From positions 99,294,239-99,358,238 of the forward strand of contig NC_081413.1 of NCBI RefSeq assembly GCF_030272615.1: a stretch of 64,000 bases of DNA. The letters run 5' to 3'. Below the pieces are notes generated by a model. It saw only the letters and a list, made by a program, of their open reading frames with translations. It was not told the origin of the DNA and ran no database searches. Source of the stretch: Cryptomeria japonica (Eukaryota; Streptophyta; Pinopsida; Cupressales; Cupressaceae). Shown here piece by piece: positions 48,291 through 59,307 of this stretch. Position 1 is the stretch's first letter. Each line of letters begins with the position of its first letter. Made by a program: the position numbers and the translations under genes.

Positions 48291-50080
48291 AAGGGAAAAA
48301 TATCTAGAATCATGTTGTAATTTTATTAATTATTATTAATAACTATTCCATGCCGAAGGACAAAAAATTCATTACTTCAGTATAAATTCTGAGGACATTA
48401 AATGTAAAACATTCAATTGCGGGTGAAGTTCTCACAAATGTATTCACTTCCCACATTCGGGCCAAAATCCACCCTAAGCCGTTGATCTTAACTCATCCAA
48501 CGGACGATGGCAAAATATCTAGAATCATGTTGTAATTTTATTAATTATTATTAATAACTATTTCATGCCGAAGGACAAAACATTCATTACTTCAGTATAA
48601 ATTTTGAGGACATTAAATGTAAAACGTTCAATTTCGGGCGAAGTTCTCACAAATGTGTTCACTTCCCACATTCGAGCCGAAATCCACCCTAAGTCGTTGA
48701 TCTTAACTCATCCAACGGACGATGGCAAATTAAAATATCTAGAATCATGTTGTAATTTTATTAATTATTATTAATAACTATTCCATGCTGAAGGACAAAA
48801 CATGCATTATTTCAGTATAAATTCTAAGGACATTAGACTTAATTATATTTAATTAAATTTAAAACGTTTCAATTTCAGGCGAAGTTCTCACAAATGTGTT
48901 CACGTCCCACATTCGGGCCAAAATCCACCCTAAGACGCTAATCTTTGCTCATCCAACGGACCATGGTACCTATTGTCAGATGTCGTGGGTCCCATGACTT
49001 CTGCCATTTTTCTGGCACGTCACCATACTTTTGTCACTTTTCGGGGCTATTTTTTAAGTCTATTTAATCATTTTAAACTTCCACCCGAAAAAGAGCTTTA
49101 TAGACTTAATTATATTTAATTAAATTTAAAATGTTCAATTCCGGGCGAAGTTCTCACAAATGTGTTCACTTCCCACATTCGGGCCGAAATCCACCCTAAG
49201 TCGTTGATCTTTGCTCATCCAACGGATGATTGTACCTGTTGTCAGATGTCGTGGGTCCCATGACTTCTGCCATTTTTCTAGCACGTCACCATACTCGTGT
49301 CACTTTTCGGGTCTGTTTTTTAAGTCTATTTAATCATTTTAAAATTCTGCCCAAAAAAGAGCTTTATAGATTTAATTATATTTAATTAAATTTAAAATGT
49401 TAAATTCTGGGCGAAGTTCTCACAAATGTGTTCACTTCCCACATTTGGGCCGAAATCCACCCTAAGCCGTTGATCTTTGCTCATCCAACGAACGATGGTA
49501 CCTATTGTCAAATGTCGTGGGTCCCATGACTTCTGCCATTTTTCTGGCACGTCACCATACTCGTGTCACTTTTCGGGTCTGTTTTTTAAGTCTATTTAAT
49601 CATTTTAAAATTCTGCCGAAAAAAGAGCTTTATAGACTTAATTATATTTAATTAAATTTAAATTGTTAAATTCCGGGTGAAGTTCTCACAAATGTGTTCA
49701 CTTCCCACATTTGGGCCGAAATCCACCCTAAGTCATTGATCTTTGCTCATCCAACGGACAATGGTACCCATTGTTAGATGTCGTGGGTCCCATGACTTCT
49801 ACCATTTTTCTAGCACATCACCAGACTCGTGTCACTTTTCGGGTCTATTTTTTAAGTCTATTTAATCATTTTAAAATTCCGCTCGAAAAAGAGTTTTATA
49901 GACTTGATTATATTTAATTAAATTTAAAATGTTAAATTCCGGGCGAAGTTCTCACAAATGTGTTCACTTCCCACATTTGGGCCGAAATCCACCCTAAGTT
50001 GTTGATCTTTGCTCATCCAACGAACGATGGTACCTGTTGTGTGTTGTCAGATGTCGTCGGTCCCATAATAAGAGACATTT
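48290..50080. repeat. Satellite-like tandem repeat, 215-bp and 266-bp units
   Basis: Seven copies of the anchor GAAGTTCTCACAAATGTG followed by TTCACTTCCCACATT begin at about 48425, 48640, 48881, 49147, 49413, 49679 and 49944. The first copies are spaced 215 bp and carry an AATCATGTTGTAATTTTATT segment. The later ones are spaced 265-266 bp and carry a GGTCCCATGACTTCTGCCAT segment. A diverged relative (GGGCCGAAAT...CATTGATCT) recurs near 52768-52800. Confidence 0.9.
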
Positions 50081-51260
50081 AAGTTTTAAAGATGTGCAAT
50101 AGTTTGAGATAACTATTAAATCTAATGTTAACATTATTTGTAAAAATATGAAATTGAAAAATAGTATAAAACATGAAACTTAGTTTCTAGAATAAAACAA
50201 ATAACTAAATAAAAGTATAAATTTTGATATACAATTTGAAAGGTAAAAGTTTAATATAAAAAAGAAAACATTCAATATTAAATCTAAAATATTAATTTAA
50301 AGTTTAACAAAATTCTTTAAAAATATGTTTACGATATATAATTTTTAAAAATAGTTTAAAAATATATATAAAAGTTCAACATAAATTTAGTGTATTAATT
50401 TAAAGTTTAACAAAATTCTTTAAAAATATGTTTACGATATATAATTTTAAAAAATAGTTTAAAAATATATATAAAAGTTCAACATAAATTTAGTGTAATA
50501 TAAATTTTAATTTAATAAATAAATAAAGACTAAAAATATATATAAAAGTTCAACATAAATCTAGTTTAATAAAGATTTTAATTTAATATAATTAAAATAA
50601 GTAAGTTTAATATAATTAAAATAAGTAAATTTAATATAATTAAATTTAGTTTAATATAAGTAAGTTGGAGTTTTAGTTCAAATCTTAACTATATATTTAT
50701 AAAATTATAATGAACCATAAACAATGTATAAATAATTAATGGAACGAACTGAATTTTTTTTTTAATATATTAAATATAGAGGAAAAAGCATTACATAAAA
50801 AAGATCACAGTATTAAATTTATTTCCATTGTTTACATTCTTTACTCTCTTTTGGTATTTTGGCCTTAGGTCCTCCACGGTTAGAATCTCCCTTGCAGATC
50901 ATTCCTCCTTTGATCATGGATAGAGAGCCCCCTGTTGAGAGCTCAAGTTCTTGGTTTCAGAACTAACTATGTGTGCAGATATGTTGATGTCTTTTTGATG
51001 CAGGGTTTTGATCAATTGATATATCTTTATGACAAGCTTGGGAAGCCTTGTGGCTGGGTACCTCCTCTACAGATTACTCCTCATAATTTTTTGGATAATG
51101 ATATGTATATCTTCGATAAGCCATGTAATGGGAGGGTGATCAATATCAAATATGTAATTGGGTTTATAGGGTTTTTTTGGATAATGATATGTATATCTTT
51201 GAAAGCTATGTAATGGGAGGGTGATCAAAATCATATATGTAATTGGGTATATGGAGTTTT
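50081..51260. repeat. AT-rich tract with two tandem duplications
   Basis: 50291-50393 and 50394-50494 are 103-bp copies. 51091-51176 and 51177-51255 are about 86-bp copies containing TTGGATAATGATATGTATAT. The rest is very AT-rich. A short plus-strand frame (50935-51213) crosses the second duplication and has no known domain. Confidence 0.75.
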
Positions 51261-51814
51261 AAATTTACTTTTTTTGGGCCACAACCGGAGGTTTTCTTGC
51301 GGGTTTTTTCTTGCTGGTATGCCCTTTGAACCCGTTTATATTTTCAAAATTCAAAATTAATAAAATATAAGTTTAGTGGCTTGCCCACTTTTATAAAAAA
51401 AACAAAAACAAATAATTGAATAATGTAGCTCATATACAAAAAGCATTTGAAAAACTTTAATTAATAAAAACGAAATAGAATTATAGAAAACATTTTTATA
51501 TCCGTAAGACTCTAAGAGGCAAACTGAAACAAACTGGAATCTGAAAAATTATCATTAATATTTATGCTTTGGAAATTTACAATTTTTACGTTTGAGACTT
51601 AAGTCCCTCAAAAACTTAAAAGCCAAAATGAGTGAGCCACTGAGCTTGTTAAGGTTCGAGGACATAGGAAAAAAAAACTACTAGGGGCCCAAGGGGCGGG
51701 GCTAGGGCACATGTAGTGGAATTGTTTACAATTTTGCCCTAAGAATTTGACCCTCCTTCCATGTAGAATTCTTCAGACAGCATAAGCTGAGAGAATTATT
51801 CAAGCTACATGTAG

Positions 51815-52306
51815 TTTGGAAAGTCATCTAGGAGCAACCATTTTTGGAGGAAGTCCCTGCCAATCTGCACCCATTTCCTGTGACGCGTCAACTGCTCCGC
51901 ATTCAGGTTCAGAAGAAACAGTTGCCTGACCACTGGCACTGTTTGGTCAGGGAGGAGAAGCTTGGATGATTCACTCGCCTAAGGGATCCCCATCCCTACT
52001 TCTACAAGGACGAAAAGAGTAATGTCGTCTCCAAGGAAGTATTCCTTAAATACCTTCCTCAACAACATCAACATATCCACCTTGTCTCCTCTGAGGTCCA
52101 GAAGAGATGCTAAGAAGAAAATTGTAATGTCTGTGTTAACACGAAACCTATTTTCATTTCGCAGAAATTCTCTGCCCAACACCATCTGCACAGCCTCATT
52201 GGTGAATGACCCAACCTCCTTGCAGACTGATTGGAGGGTTGGGTCTCTAACGGAGCCTAGATAGGCCCTCTGCAGAAATGCTTCTCAAGCGGATGGGAGT
52301 GTCCAT
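51815..52306 (-). pseudogene. Gene-like frame of unknown family inside the hAT
   Basis: From ATG 52306 (MDTPIRLRSISAEG), with one early frameshift near 52255 and one TAG near 51978, the minus strand reads about 160 coherent codons. Phrases include VCKEVGSFTNEAVQMVLGRE, DITIFFLASLLDLRGDK and RHRKWVQIGRDFLQKWLLL. It is GC-richer than its surroundings and has amphipathic helices. No family is recognised. It may be a captured host exon or the start of a second element gene. Confidence 0.4.
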
Positions 52307-52312
52307 CTTGAG

Positions 52313-53400
52313 AAAACAGATTAACAAATTAAACAACCCGAGCCTATAAACCTAAACCAGATGAAGAATTTAAATACCGCAAGCTCTGACGATTTATCTA
52401 CCAAATGGCAAAGGCTAATTGAAGATGAAAGAAGTAGAGATCGTATATAAATAGTTGAAGCTCTTTATTGTAATAATTACTTCTTTAACCATATTAATTG
52501 CTTTAAATTTTTTTAAATCTTTCGTATCTCTACAAATCTTTCCCATAAATGCACTATTGTGCAAAAATGGAAACAACTATAAACCAGTACCAAGTTGGCA
52601 AGTATCACATTGGAAGTCGTGGGGATGGAGTGGATTGCAATTAGTGAAAAGATATATATTAAATGAACGAAATTATCTATCATGATTCGTGACATTTGAT
52701 ATGTGTCTATTGAATCCAACTTCATTCCGGGCACTTTTTGGTGAGCTATGTTCTCTTCAGAAAATTGGGCCGAAATAAAACTTTGGCCATTGATCTACTA
52801 TCATCGAACGGATTAAAATCATTGATAGATTTTAGGTATGTGTCACCCTTCATGTGTCAAAGAGGCTGCGCTTATTGATACATTGTGCAGAGTTCGGACT
52901 CAATGTATTATGTGATGTGATGTACTGATGTGATATGATGTGCCTTGCCTATTAATGGCAATGAATTCATGAAATTGCCAATAAATTATATATTTTTTCA
53001 TAAATAACAAAATATTTGCCAAAACAAATTAAATAATTTTCAAGCAGTGGATAAAAATCACCAATACATTTAAATAATTTTCAAGCAGTGGATAAAAATC
53101 ACCAATACATTTAAATAATTTTTCCTTCGGAGTAAAATTTTTCGCTCATACAATTATATATTTGTTCCTTTTAACAAAAATTATTCACCTCCCACAATAA
53201 ATATTTTCCCCATAGAACAAGGTATTATTCGCTAGAAATTTATGGAATTTTCATACCCTAGAAAAAAACCGCCAATACAAAATAATTTTTTCCCCCATTT
53301 AAAAAAAAAAATTGTTATCAGTATGAAAATTTACCCACAAAAATAATGTCTGATTCGCCAGGATTTTACATAATTACCCAGGGGGTGGTTTCTTAAAGTT
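52313..53400. other. AT-rich right subterminal region of the hAT
   Basis: No gene. A 43-bp direct duplication lies at about 53032-53117 (TTTTCAAGCAGTGGATAAAA twice). GGCGAA-type words in both orientations cluster towards the right end, as expected for transposase-binding repeats. Confidence 0.5.
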
Positions 53401-53518
53401 ATCCCTGGGACTCCTATGGGATCCAAGTGATGAGACCTCAGCGACATGGGAAGATGCAGTGAAGATGAGAAAGCTTTATTCTTATTCATTTTAGGCTTCC
53501 AGGAGTAAGCCTAAGCTT

Positions 53519-53529
53519 GGGGGGGAGGA
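53519..53529 (+). other. Gypsy polypurine tract
   Basis: GGGGGGGAGGA directly before the 3' LTR start, the expected plus-strand primer. Confidence 0.92.
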
Positions 53530-56500
53530 TGTAGTACCCTTCCTCGATCAACCTCTTTTGTATGTTTTGATTTACTTTAGTGATTGTTCAGTGAAACATT
53601 ATTGTATATTGATTCAGATGTTATGCGATGTTATTTCATGCTTTATCTGGATTTGTGGTATATGATGTTATGCAGTATCTCAGTACTTATTATTAATGTT
53701 ATTTTATGGATCATTATCATGGACTGACACTCTTACCTTATATGTGCGATGCGTTATTTATGTGTTGCGTGTTTGCATTTCTATGGGATGCAAGGAGATG
53801 ATTTTCCTTCACTCACTCCGATGAGACAGGGAACATCATGACTCTCCTTCATCGGTGTGTGTACTATGTCTATATATATATATTGTCTATATGCACGTGT
53901 GGTTCTTTGGTGCAGGACATTGCAGGTACAAGTACGGGGTAGGTACGGGGTATCAACTCCACCTGGTTTCACAAGTCTAAGAGTGCCTTATATGTCCGAT
54001 GGGAGTGGAGGAGATAGTTGTTGGACCCTAACTTGTCCTGTAGTTACACTCGTGTGAGTGTTGTCAGCCGGTTGTCTTTCCTGTCTGGTTGGTATGTGAG
54101 TCATGGTGCTTTGGTTTGGTCATTTGAGAGTCATCATTTGATCATTCTTTGTTTTGCATGTTTCCATTTATTTAAATGGTTATTTAATTAAATGGATGAT
54201 GCTATCTTATGTTGGCGTAATTAGTTAATTATTATGCTCTGTGATTATTGATTTATTAATTAATGATTTCCTAGATTAAATGGTTAAATGACTTATTTTA
54301 TTGTGTAGAGTGGCATTGATATATTTTGTGGAAATAAATAATTGCCTAGCCATTTTAATGTTAAAGGCTCATGTTGAAAGAAAGTATTTTTGGAAATTAG
54401 AAATTAATAAAAGCTTGTCTTTTTACTTTTCCATTTGACCCTTGCTTTTAATGTCCCATAGTTACACTCGTGTGAGTGTTGTCAGCCGGTTGTCTTTCTT
54501 GTCTGGCTGGTATGTGAGTCATGGTGCTTTGGTTTGGTCATTTGAGAGTCATCATTTGATCATTCTTTGTTTTGCATGTTTCCATTTATTTAAATGGTTA
54601 TTTAATTAAATGGATGATACTATCTTATGTTGGCGTAATTAGTTAATTATTATGCTCTGTGATTATTGATTTATTAATTAATGATTTCCTAGATTAAATG
54701 GTTAAATGACTTATTTTATTGTGTAGAGTGGCGTTGATATATTTTGTGGAAATAAATAATTGCCTAGCCATTTTAATGTTAAAGGCTCATGTTGAAAGAA
54801 AGTATTTTTGGAAATAGAAATTAAGAAAAGCTTGTCTTTTTACTTTTCCATTTGACCCTTGCTTTTAATTTGTTGAAAAAGAATTGTTTTTGGATAAAAG
54901 TAAATTTGATTGCTTTTTACTTTTTAAAATATTTAAATCTGATTGGATGGAATAACTTTCAACCTAGAAAGTTTAGGTTAAAAATTATTTTTCCATATAT
55001 ACCTGAAAAATTCACGGGAAGAGGAGGCAAAATTTCTGGAGAGAAATTTGGAAAACTATTCTGGAAGGAGGAGTTGGAATTCGAATTGGTTTGCAAGGAT
55101 TGAGATTCTTCCTTCATTTTGCTTGCTAGTTTGCTTCAAGGTTGGATAATCTCTTCTTGGTTTAAATTTAATTTGAATTTTCTAGTTTGCTTCTTGTGTG
55201 TTGAAATTATGCAAATCTTCCTATAGATTCTTGTGGAATGATTGGAATGGAAGAAAGAGTGTCTATTATTGTTGGTTTTATGAAATTTATATCATATGTT
55301 TGCATTTAGGAAAGAAATGGTTCATTTCTCTATTTATTGTATGTTGTGTTCTTGAAAATCAATTTCTTGTTTTACCTCTCTTTTTGGAAAATAATGAATT
55401 AGATTTGGTTTGTTGTGTGCATCCTAGTATCTGAATTTCCAAGTATTGGTTAGCTATTGCTTCCAGGGTGTTTTATTTCACCATTTGCCTTGCTTGTAAA
55501 TATTCCTTTGAATTTTGGATTTGGCACTGTGTATGTGTGCTCGTGAAATAACCTAGAAATGAATCGTTTCTTGTGTTAAGTGATTTTGTGGTTTATTGGT
55601 TTTAGAATGCTTTGGAAGCATGTGTTTTTGTGTTTTCCTGTGGACTTTACCGTTCCCATGGTGGGATTGTCTTACCATGCGGATCGGTAGTGTCTGCTAC
55701 CCGCAGGTAGAAGAACTATCGGTGGTAGCACCACTACATGATAGGAGTGCTACCGGTTGGTAGGACTGCTATCGGTTGGTAGCAACACTACCGATCAGTT
55801 GGTAGCAGTGCTACCTATTGGTAGTGGCTACTACCAGTGGTAGCGACACTACCGCTACCTATTGGTAGTAGTACTACAGGTCGGTAGAGGCTACTACCAG
55901 CGGTAGCAGCACTACCGGTCGGTAGGGCTGTTACCAGTGGTAGCAACACTACCGACAGGTAGTGTCTGTTGCTCTGGCAACAACACTACTGCAGGTTGGC
56001 CTTGGCCACCGCTTGACCTTGTACCCTTACCGGCACAATCTGGTTTATGCTATGAAGTTAATTTTTATAAAATGAAATAAAGTTTAAAGTGGTTTTAGTG
56101 TTAAACGAAAATGGTGATTTTTCATGTGATTTTTATTATGTGGTTTAATAAATTTATCTATGGAAATCAAGGCATGAATTAGGAATTCAAATTGGTTAAT
56201 TTGGATTTATTCTGGAAATGAATTAAATGCCTGTTGGGAATTCATGTTTTTATTCAGTTGAGTCTTTGACGTGAATTTTATCCTTGATGGAATATTGATT
56301 TGGAAATTGAATAGATGTGAATGGTAAAAGAGTGTTTTATTTAATTTTCAATCGATGATGTTGCAAGTACTTATGATGTTGATTTTCTCAAAGATTGTCT
56401 GAGTATGGACTTAGTGAAATTAGTTTTGCTTGCAAGAGTTATATTGTGTTATTTTTGGTCTGTGGTTCAATCATCCCATGGTGGCATATTTGGTACCTTT

Positions 56501-57768
56501 GACCAAGTGATATATGATGACTTTGTTGTCTTAACCATGTAGTGACTTTGCCTTATAGTTAACCAAGAGTCAGTATGTCATTGTTTGACCACTTGTTCTG
56601 GATAGTGGTGTTATGGTTGTCTGCTTCGCCATAAGGTCCTCGGGGAGTGACCATGTTTGTTTAGTGTCCTTTGAGAGAGTGGCTTTCGCTTGGGGGTTGT
56701 GCCCAAAGTGGTAGACATTACGACCTAGCGAAAGTTAGATAATAAGTGATAATCTAATTAATTGATTAGGTGGGTAGTTCTCAAACATTAATAAAGATAT
56801 TGTACCTCGCGCATAGGTGAGTGCTTGTATTGAGGCTCATAATGTAGCAAGAAGGCCTGGACTGGTAAACCGACCACCTTGTCTTCACGAAAGGTTGGTA
56901 GGGTCTGCATGAGACTTAGTTGGAACCAGAGGTTCGGGAGAGGTTACCGGGATAGTGAGCCGGGACCTATGGAGGTCAAGTACCATGGTATCCATCTTAA
57001 GCTATGCAATGAAACTCTCTCTTTAGGTTCACTTGTGTATTTGTGATGTTGAGTCACCTGGATTATTGTGGAGTCTCTTTGTATTGTCACAAAGTCATAT
57101 TATCTTGTCGACCATGTCATGCTTTTTCTTGCTTGAGGGTCCTCAGCTATGTCCTAGCATGGTGGGGTGATTCCAGTTTGGCAATTACATGGTCAGGTGG
57201 TAGTGCCACTTCCCATCGGATGTTCTTGTTTGTACCTTCATGCGAGGATTGGCTTCGTAGGTGGTTTATGTGGATCGTGGCTCATGCTTATCTCATGTTT
57301 GGAGATTATTGTTATTTGGAAACCTATGTGGTCATTGTATCATGATCTTTTGTAACCGTGTAATTGGTTAAGTTGTGTCTTTATATGTATATTGAGAAGC
57401 CATGTATTGGAAGAGCAATGTAATCCTATGTATGGGATGTTTTTATTAGTTTCCTTTATGATATGTGTAAGTGATTGTTGAAGAGAAATTATATTGTATC
57501 CTTTCAATCTTTCAATGGTGTAATCTGATATTACATATGGCTTCTTGAGAATATTGAGTTAATGATGGATTATTGGATTAACCTCAATTGTGGAATTTAT
57601 CTTTTGGTTAAATTTTTCGTTGGAAACCCTTAAGGAATTCTAGTGTAAGTCTTCCGCTTGTGTTATCATGCATGTTGTGTAAATGCACTTATTATGTTTA
57701 TACTGAAAAAAAAAATTGTTTCACCCTTGTTGTAGGTTTTCCTTCGGGGTTCCTGGCGGGGCATTACA
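53530..57768 (+). repeat. Gypsy 3' LTR (4239 bp)
   Basis: It aligns with the 5' LTR end to end at high identity by eye. It has one 418-bp tandem duplication (54042-54459 and 54460 to about 54870) that is single-copy in the 5' LTR, and keeps about 200 bp at 54880-55090 that the 5' LTR lost. A GGTAGC/GCTACC dyad cluster lies at about 55677-55992. It ends GGGGCATTACA. Confidence 0.93.
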
Positions 57769-57894
57769 TGCATGCTATTATGTCTATTTTTGTTAAGTTT
57801 TTGTAACTGTTGTAATGATCTATAAATTTTTTTGCATTACCCTCATCTCAAGGCTAGTGTAGGAAGTTGTTCTACTACTTAACTTATGTACAAG

Positions 57895-57907
57895 TGGTAT
57901 TAGAGCC
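57895..57907 (+). other. tRNA primer-binding site of the copia element
   Basis: TGGTATTAGAGCC, one base from the initiator-Met primer site, lies two bases after the split copia LTR. Confidence 0.88.
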
Positions 57908-58009
57908 TATTCAAGATTGGTTTCAGTTGTTGGGTTTTTTTAACTAATCCAAATTTTAGTGGGAGCTTGTGCAGAAGATACTTTTTGATCTTGTTGCATG
58001 AATGTTTAG

Positions 58010-59307
58010 ATGGAAAGTTCGTTAGGGATAATAGAGGTGGAGAAATTTTCTGGAAGTAATTTTGAGATGTGGAAGTTGGAGATGGAGGATTTACTAATAG
58101 ATCGAGATCTATGGGATGATGTTGATGCGAATGCCTCAAGATCTATGGCATTTCTCTTGTTATGTCTATCAGTAGTACTTCAGTTGTTTTGAAGTCTGAA
58201 GATGTGGTGGGTGCCCTAGTTGGTGAAGAGATGAGGAGGAAGGTATCCATCAATTCGAAGGAAGCCCTAACTGTTCACGGAAGACCTAAGGAAAAAGACA
58301 ATAAGAATGAGAAGCATAATAAGTCCAAGTCCAGAGGGAGATCAAAATATCCTGGAAAGTCCAAAGTCATTTGTTGGAATTGAGGTAAATAGAGACACAT
58401 CCATAAGGACTCCAAAGAAGAAAAGAAGAAGAAAAAGAAGAAGTTTGATTCTCATTCTAAGTCTGAGAAGGAAGATGGTGATGCTTTGATTGTAGGTTTG
58501 GCTACTCATGTAGGTAATGATGCATGGTTAATTGACTTAGGTGCATCTTTTCATATGACTTCCAATAGAGATTGGTTTTTTTAATATGAAGAATTTAATG
58601 GAGGTAAGGTGTACTTGGGTGATGATTCACATTTAGATATTGTTGGTCACAGTAAAGTTAGAATTAGGTTTCCTGATGGTAGAATAAAAAGGATTAGCGG
58701 TGTGTTGCATATCCTTGGACTAAAACAAAATTTATTGTTTGTAAGTAAATTGATAGATGCGGGTGTGCAGGTAGTCTTTTGTGACGCAAGATGTAAGATG
58801 GTTAAGGGTGCTATGGTGATTGCTAGAGGTGTCAGGTTCAACACTTTGTATAAGCTAGAAGCATACACTGTTGAGTGTAGTAACATTTTCATAAAAGTGA
58901 ACCCATGGATACTTCGTTGAAAGATTTGAGGGTTTCACCTTCAATAGATGGACATGGATTTTGGGTACCTAAGGGTTCTCTTTCTTCTGAAGCAAAGTTA
59001 TCTGTAGAGAAGACTATATTATGGCACCAGAGACTTGTCCACGTTGGAGAAAAGGGTCTAAGGACTTTGAAAAATAAAAACCTTGTTGAAGGTTTAAATG
59101 ATTGTAATCTTGAATTTGATTTTTGTGAGCATTGCATTTATGGAATACAAAACCACATTCAATTTTACTCAAGTTCTCATAAATCTTGTGGTGTTTTGGA
59201 TCTTATTCATTTTGATGTGTTTGATCTTATAAATTTTTCTTCCATTAGAAAATCCACATATTATGTTTCATTTATTGATGATTTTAGTAAGGACATGGGT
59301 ATACTTT
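58010..59307 (+). pseudogene. Copia gag-protease-integrase fragment
   Basis: From ATG 58010 the frame gives the Gag N terminus (KFSGSNFEMWKLEMEDLL). It then jumps by an internal deletion to a Lys-rich nucleocapsid with a degraded knuckle (CWN.G...HIHKD, 58370-58410), and on to a protease region (WLIDLGASFHMT, usual DSGA now DLGA). The GAG-pre-integrase block (LWHQRLVHVGEKGLRTL, near 59020) and the start of the integrase core (DLIHFDVF, FIDDFSKD) follow. It is cut at about 59307 by the next LTR. Stops are few and the deletion is the main damage. Confidence 0.88.

Larger units (their letters stand above)
40760..53407. mobile_element. hAT-type DNA transposon, about 12.6 kb
   Basis: Terminal inverted repeats: left CAGAGATCACTTTAG at 40760, right (minus strand from 53407) CAGGGATAACTTTAA, 12 of the first 14 bases matching. 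The flanking TCCTATG (40753-40759 and 53412-53418) fits an 8-bp hAT target duplication with a few altered bases at the right junction. Subterminal GGCGAA/TTCGCC words recur near both ends (40773, 40813, 40946; 53229, 53355). It contains a hAT transposase relic, an antisense large frame, tandem repeats and a gene-like fragment. Further nested insertions inside it cannot be excluded. It interrupts the gypsy chromodomain; removing it restores a continuous chromodomain reading frame. Confidence 0.82.
32438..57768 (+). mobile_element. Ty3/gypsy chromovirus-like element, 25.3 kb with nested hAT
   Basis: TG...CA ends are flanked by a perfect 5-bp target duplication TGCAT (32433-32437 and 57769-57773). 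LTRs 32438-36031 and 53530-57768, an initiator-Met primer site, gag, PR-RT-RNase H-integrase order, a chromodomain-like C terminus and a polypurine tract are all present. Removing the 12.6-kb hAT leaves about 12.7 kb. The coding part is short (about 4.6 kb) relative to the LTRs. Many in-frame stops, mostly TAG, make it defective. Confidence 0.95.
32140..57892 (+). repeat. Copia 5' LTR split by the gypsy element (32140-32437 and 57774-57892)
   Basis: The left piece starts TGTTGGTTACATTTTG. The right piece ends TGTACA two bases before the primer site. Joined without the second TGCAT, the LTR is about 417 bp and aligns through the junction with the relic at 848-1243, which proves the interruption. 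A TATA-like TATATATGAGG lies at 32218-32228. Confidence 0.88.
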
